Below are positions 60,451 through 64,000 of a DNA stretch of 64,000 nt, piece by piece. The translations under genes and the position numbers were made by a program. Positions within the stretch are counted from its first letter, which is position 1. Each line of letters begins with the position of its first letter. Under the pieces are notes generated by a model. The model was given only the letters and a program-made list of their open reading frames with translations, did not search any database and was not told the DNA's origin. This DNA is from Atriophallophorus winterbourni. Its lineage: Eukaryota; Platyhelminthes; Trematoda; Plagiorchiida; Microphallidae. The DNA is taken from NCBI GenBank assembly GCA_013407085.1, contig JACCGJ010000296.1:1-64000 (forward strand), read 5' to 3'.

Positions 60451-61245
60451 TCCTCTTTGCGTACATGATGTGAGATCTCTTCCTCGACATAACTGCCGAG
60501 GTAAACTAAGCAATCGACTAGTTCTAGATTGACGTCACACTGTTCGATTTGGTGGTGCATTTGTGTTTCAGGTTGGGAACATGACATTGATTCCTTTTTG
60601 CCTCTCTATGGGATTTTAAATCTGGATGGATTCTTCCATTCATATTCTATTTAAAATTCCACGCAACGCGATTCAGCCTACCGTCTTGACGTTTTTGTGA
60701 ATCTGGTAAGCAGTAATAATACCTACAGTTTTAAGCACAGACGTGATATTTCGGCCTTGGCTTTTGACACTGCGAATCCGCCAATAGGCGAGACAATAAA
60801 ATCATCGTTCATCCCCAGTTGCAGTTTATTGCAGAAAATGTTTCAACCACCGTTTTTATTTCAATTCATTTTACGTGCAAAGCATTCTTATGTAAACATT
60901 CATAAAGCCAACATTGCAGGAACACTTTTATTTCTGGAAAATTTACGATTCATATACACGTGGGAATATTGCAGTTCATTCACGTTCAACCTGAAATAGA
61001 GCAAAGATAAATCTCGAGTCAATTTGCTTAAATAAACTCTCAATCTTGTCAAATTATCTCATTTAATTTCGACCCAGGCATAACGTGCTTTTCGCTGAAC
61101 GGGACGCCTGCTATGATGCCATCGTGTTAATTTCTATCTGAATCTGTCTGCAGTTCCATGGTTTGTACAACGCAGGTATCAGATTCGTATCCCACAGTGG
61201 TTTTACATTTCTGGAACACTGTTTAGCCTAGATCCCCAACAAACC
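60451..61245. other. No gene recognised
   Basis: The frames 60378-60587 (-) and 60697-60999 (+) have no recognised motif. No repeat is identified. Confidence 0.4.
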
Positions 61246-61249
61246 CAAA

Positions 61250-61640
61250 ATGAGTAGCAATCCTCAAAACCAGCTTACTTCGAGCAGGTGGAGCTCGTTA
61301 GTCCAGGGAAGGAAAACCCTTATCTCAAACCTCAATTGCCTTGTGGCTACATCGAATCATGAAAAGGCTTCAGGAGTCATCCACAAGGAAAAATCCGTAG
61401 TTGGAGTCCCGTTAGGCAGTCGAAGTTGTATTCAACCTCGTCCTGCCAACTCCTGCGACAGCACCGTTGTCCAAACGTATCAGCCTAGCTGTTCCTTTAG
61501 TTCCAGCGGTGTCATGAAAAGGGAGCACTTGCTGCATGGGCAAAAGCTAGTTCTCCGTATTGAACTGCCCTGGAGTACATACCAACGCACCAATGGAGAG
61601 GACACTTCATTCCGCTTCTATGGATAATAGCGGCAGATAC
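61250..61640 (+). mobile_element. Family A LINE leader, isolated copy
   Basis: AAACCAGCTTACTTCGAGCA, GGAAGGAAAACCCTTATCTC, CAGCACCGTTGTCCAAACG, TCAGCCTAGCTGTTCC and AATGGAGAGGACACTTCATT follow the minus strand of 24470-24830 in order. No endonuclease follows. It carries a 125-codon open frame by chance. Confidence 0.72.
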
Positions 61641-61964
61641 ACGTTGAAAGCTGTGGCTCGACTAGCGTAGAGCTGATCGACCGGGGCTGCTTCCGACTGC
61701 TGTACAAACATATTTGTGGCTTGAACGTCTTGATTGGTTGTGTAAAGTTCACCAACTGGTATAATCAATGCTAAGTGTGGTAAAGTATGAAACGTTATGT
61801 TTTATAATAAATAGCAATGAGTTTCCAAAATACTCATATGTTTCTCGCTTACAAAACATAGCATTAATTTGATCGGTTAATTTAGATCCATTGTGTGAAT
61901 CGTCGATCCAAACGTTGGCTCTGTTAATGCGATTAACATTGGCTTCCGAGTATGATTCTGTTTG

Positions 61965-62045
61965 ATACTTTTCCACCGTTTCAAGGCTCACTAAACCTGA
62001 TCTTACGGCAAACAAACAGAAACCGGTTGCAGTGTGCAAGGTACG
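61965..62045 (+). repeat. Hammerhead-repeat copy with catalytic box deleted
   Basis: TTTCAAGGCTCACTAAACC, GATCTTAC, then directly CGGCAAACAAACAGAAACCGG. Compared with the minus strand of 12226-12300, the 16 bases with stem I 5' arm and CTGATGA are missing while stem II and GAAACCGGT remain. Confidence 0.65.
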
Positions 62046-62049
62046 TGAG

Positions 62050-62520
62050 CACTCCTAGAATTGATCATTTTCAATTGATTTGATCGGCTGGATTAGATCC
62101 GCCGTGTGGATCAGTCATCAAAACGTTACATGGGTCGATCTGATTAACAGCGAATATAATCATATTGTTTCCACTTGACGCTGGAAAAGAGCCAGAATCA
62201 GATTGTGGTGTGCAAGTGCAGGGAATGCAAGCACTTCGAATAAGAGTAAGCTAAAAAATGCTATAAGTGCGACACCAGTTGCAGAGTGAGTTTCTCAAAT
62301 GAGTTAACTACATCGGCTGCTGAGAACAGAAATACCTGTCGTCTTCTATGACCTATATCGTGTTGAAAATTTTCTGATCAACGTTATGTAAAATGCCCAA
62401 CTAAGAGAATTTCACACGCCACGCGGAAGAAAGTAAAAAATTAATCAAAATTGAAAGCTGCAACATAAATACTGAGCGTTCCGAAACGGGTAGTTTCAGT
62501 TCAGAGAGACACTGGTTACC
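62050..62520. other. No gene recognised
   Basis: Diverged traces of the same repeat (GATCGGCTGGATTAGATCC, GTGTGGATCAGTC) are possible at 62085-62130; nothing else is supported. Confidence 0.35.
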
Positions 62521-62910
62521 TTAATCGATAGCCCGGTCACTGTTCATTTGTATCGATCGTCTTCCAAAGATTCCTGATTCGAGCGTCGAATTCCTGGGTT
62601 TATGGAAATCGTGGAAGCTTGGCGCCAATTCATCGAAAAATGCTCCCAGTGACTCGGCAGATTTTGCTCGTCTGAACGTTTTCAATGTTTGTCCGGCATA
62701 CAGCGTGCCAAGTCGATGTTTTTCTTGCAGTCCTGTCATCTCCGGAGCCCCTGATTGATAGCCAGCAGTGTATATGCTATTCCTTTCCGGTTTACTTGGT
62801 TTCTTTCTAGAATTCTGCCGCAGGTATGACCACAGTCTTGTAGCTGCGTTTCTTTTTGGGGTTGGATCATCTTTATCACATTTGTTGGAACGCTGCTGAG
62901 ATAAGCACAT
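62521..62910 (-). CDS. Hypothetical protein or terminal exon, unrecognised
   Basis: A 129-codon frame, rich in Ser, Arg and Lys, with no long hydrophobic stretch. Segments include R-L-W-S-Y-L-R-Q-N, K-P-E-R-N-S-I-Y-T-A-G, K-T-F-R-R-A-K-S-A-E-S-L and L-A-P-S-F-H-D-F. An acceptor-like TTATCTCAGCAG overlaps its start, so it may be an exon of a host gene on the minus strand. I know no family with these motifs. Its length without stops in AT-rich DNA, and the absence of any repeat match in the window, are the only support. Confidence 0.33.
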   Translation of the reverse strand: MCLSQQRSNKCDKDDPTPKRNAATRLWSYLRQNSRKKPSKPERNSIYTAGYQSGAPEMTGLQEKHRLGTLYAGQTLKTFRRAKSAESLGAFFDELAPSFHDFHKPRNSTLESGIFGRRSIQMNSDRAID

Positions 62911-63107
62911 AATCGACGATTTTTGCTATTATCGAATATCTCCCATATCAATTCAAAAATGATTAAGTTTTAAATAACCGAATACGGAAACTTATTTCTT
63001 CTATCAGATCAAATAGGTGTATTATCGCGTTCGTTTGTTCTTTAGACATCTGTTCCATCAATTTGGAATCACAACTCAAGCTTTTTTAAGAATATGAATT
63101 CAAAAGT

Positions 63108-63205
63108 TTTACTTGAATGCTACTGTTACATAGGGTTCGTACAACGAACTACGATGTTCAAACACAGAATCACATAGTGATTCTTGGTCAAGCACATGAA
63201 GCGCT
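63108..63205 (+). repeat. Unit U, full copy
   Basis: TTACTTGAATGCTACTGTTA, TAGGGTTCGTACAACGAAC, GATGTTCAAACACAGAATCA and GTGATTCTTGGTCAAGCAC. The same unit is present in inverted form at 63833-63926. Confidence 0.75.
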
Positions 63206-63650
63206 CATGAGTGGTCAATGTAATATCCGTCACGCTTATCGCTACGCAAATTAGTGGACACCAGCTTTACTCATTTTTCATCCTTTTTATTATTCCATCA
63301 TTGGAACATTATGGTTTAAAATGGAATATTGTGGACCGATGGATTTACGGTGGCATTTTAATTGGGGATCTCGTTCGAAAGGTTACCTTCGGGCAACAAA
63401 CTTGTAAAATGCTAATACACTACACCACAATCATATAATATGTGCAACCTTTACGCCTCGGTATTTACTCCATACATAGGAATACCGTTAACATAGTCGG
63501 ATGTTAGCAGTGGAAATTTGAGTCGATTGCCACAATGTGGGCGCAAAGGGGATCGTTCCATACATTTTCGTGAAATTCATAAAAAAAATAGGTTTCGTTC
63601 ATGCAACGGTTTAAAACGAGTGTATAATTAGAGTCGAATACCAAAGTAAA
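63206..63650. other. No gene recognised between repeats
   Basis: The short frames 63211-63438 (+) and 63504-63710 (-) show no motif; the second overlaps the hammerhead repeat. Confidence 0.4.
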
Positions 63651-63654
63651 GTGT

Positions 63655-63773
63655 TGCTCACATTCCCCGAAATTACACTCCACTACCCGTTTCTGGCTAT
63701 TTACCGTCATCAGGTGGAGACAGTAAGATTACGTTCTGTGAGCCTTGAAACAGTGGATAAATGGTAAACAAGG
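63655..63773 (-). repeat. Hammerhead-bearing repeat
   Basis: Matches 12198-12322 nearly word for word (GTTGCTCACAT, GAAATTACACTCCA, GTGGAGACAGTAAGATTA, GTGAGCCTTGAAACAGTGG). It is followed directly by unit U. Confidence 0.72.
63678..63719 (-). ncRNA. Type I hammerhead ribozyme motif, best copy
   Basis: Minus strand: stem I CTCCAC (63719-63714) pairs perfectly with GTGGAG (63683-63678), six Watson-Crick pairs. Core CTGATGA lies at 63713-63707. Stem II is CGGT/GCCA around AAATA (two GC pairs, a wobble, and a terminal C-A mismatch). GAAA is at 63693-63690, and CGGGTA precedes the predicted cut after A at 63684 (GUA triplet). The outer stem I pair, mismatched at 12226-12267, is intact here. Stem III is at most a couple of pairs, as in retroelement hammerheads thought to act as dimers. 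Confidence 0.7.
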
Positions 63774-63926
63774 TTATACTTGAATGCCACTGTTGCATAG
63801 GGTTCCTACAACGAACCACAATGTTTAAACGCCTTGAGTGCTTGACCAAGAATCACTATGTGATTCTGTGTTTGAACATTGTAGTTCGTTGTACGAACCC
63901 TATGTAACAGTGGCATTCAAGTATAA
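63774..63926. repeat. Palindrome of unit U with 57-bp arms
   Basis: Arms 63774-63830 and 63870-63926 match at 53 of 57 positions around a 39-base loop, which itself holds the small hairpin AGAATCAC/GTGATTCT. The arms are two inverted unit U pieces. It directly follows the hammerhead repeat. Confidence 0.92.
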
Positions 63927-64000
63927 AAGCTGAATACATTTTGCCATCTTGACCCCATTTATCTCGAGATATCGTAACACATGAAGAAGTTGAGATTCGT

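Overview
The window is nuclear DNA of a eukaryote, most likely a parasitic flatworm and probably a digenean trematode. The evidence is one intron-containing animal gene whose first three introns are only 32, 36 and 32 nt (a pattern known from schistosomes), a background of CR1-like and RTE-like LINEs, a CsRn1-type Ty3/Gypsy fragment, a Penelope-type GIY-YIG fragment and hammerhead-ribozyme repeats. The species cannot be fixed from the sequence.

The only host gene I can identify is a plus-strand TMEM184-family gene (OSTalpha/TMEM184 seven-helix membrane proteins). It has nine exons between 39039 and 56657, coding for about 455 residues. Its 5' introns are tiny and its 3' introns are 1.8 to 5.5 kb and packed with transposons. 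Two other open frames (4730-5056 and 62521-62910, both minus) look exon-like but are unrecognised.

Layout: 1-8 kb holds LINE ends, including a tail-to-tail pair (2.06-2.92 kb) and a 5'-truncated RTE-like LINE (family A, 5.6-7.6 kb). 8.2-10.2 kb is a second LINE (family B) split by a TA/GA microsatellite insertion. 10.75-12.7 kb carries repeats with hammerhead-ribozyme motifs. 13.2-14.7 kb is a Gypsy gag/protease fragment invaded by a LINE 3' end. 15.3-21.8 kb has decayed CR1-like elements, two of them converging near 19.8 kb. 21.85-25.0 kb is the most complete family A LINE (5' leader, endonuclease, RT, 3' tail). 25-34.3 kb is a pile of CR1-like fragments in both orientations. 34.6-56.6 kb is TMEM184 and its upstream flank, colonised by about twenty copies of a roughly 230-bp SINE-like repeat (called S here), a composite non-autonomous element (C), a MULE with terminal inverted repeats, a Penelope endonuclease fragment and LINE pieces. 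57-61.6 kb is again RTE-like debris. 61.9-63.93 kb returns to the hammerhead repeats and ends in a 57-bp-arm palindrome.

The most interesting non-textbook content is: (i) type I hammerhead cores in dispersed, partly tandem repeats that resemble metazoan retrozymes or Penelope pseudo-LTRs; (ii) element C, whose head matches the family A leader and whose tail matches the family B 3' end; (iii) repeat S, whose 3' tails seed the CATA microsatellites; (iv) a 763-bp MULE derivative with 27-bp TIRs. All family letters are labels made for this window. Assignments are by eye; no alignment or search was run.
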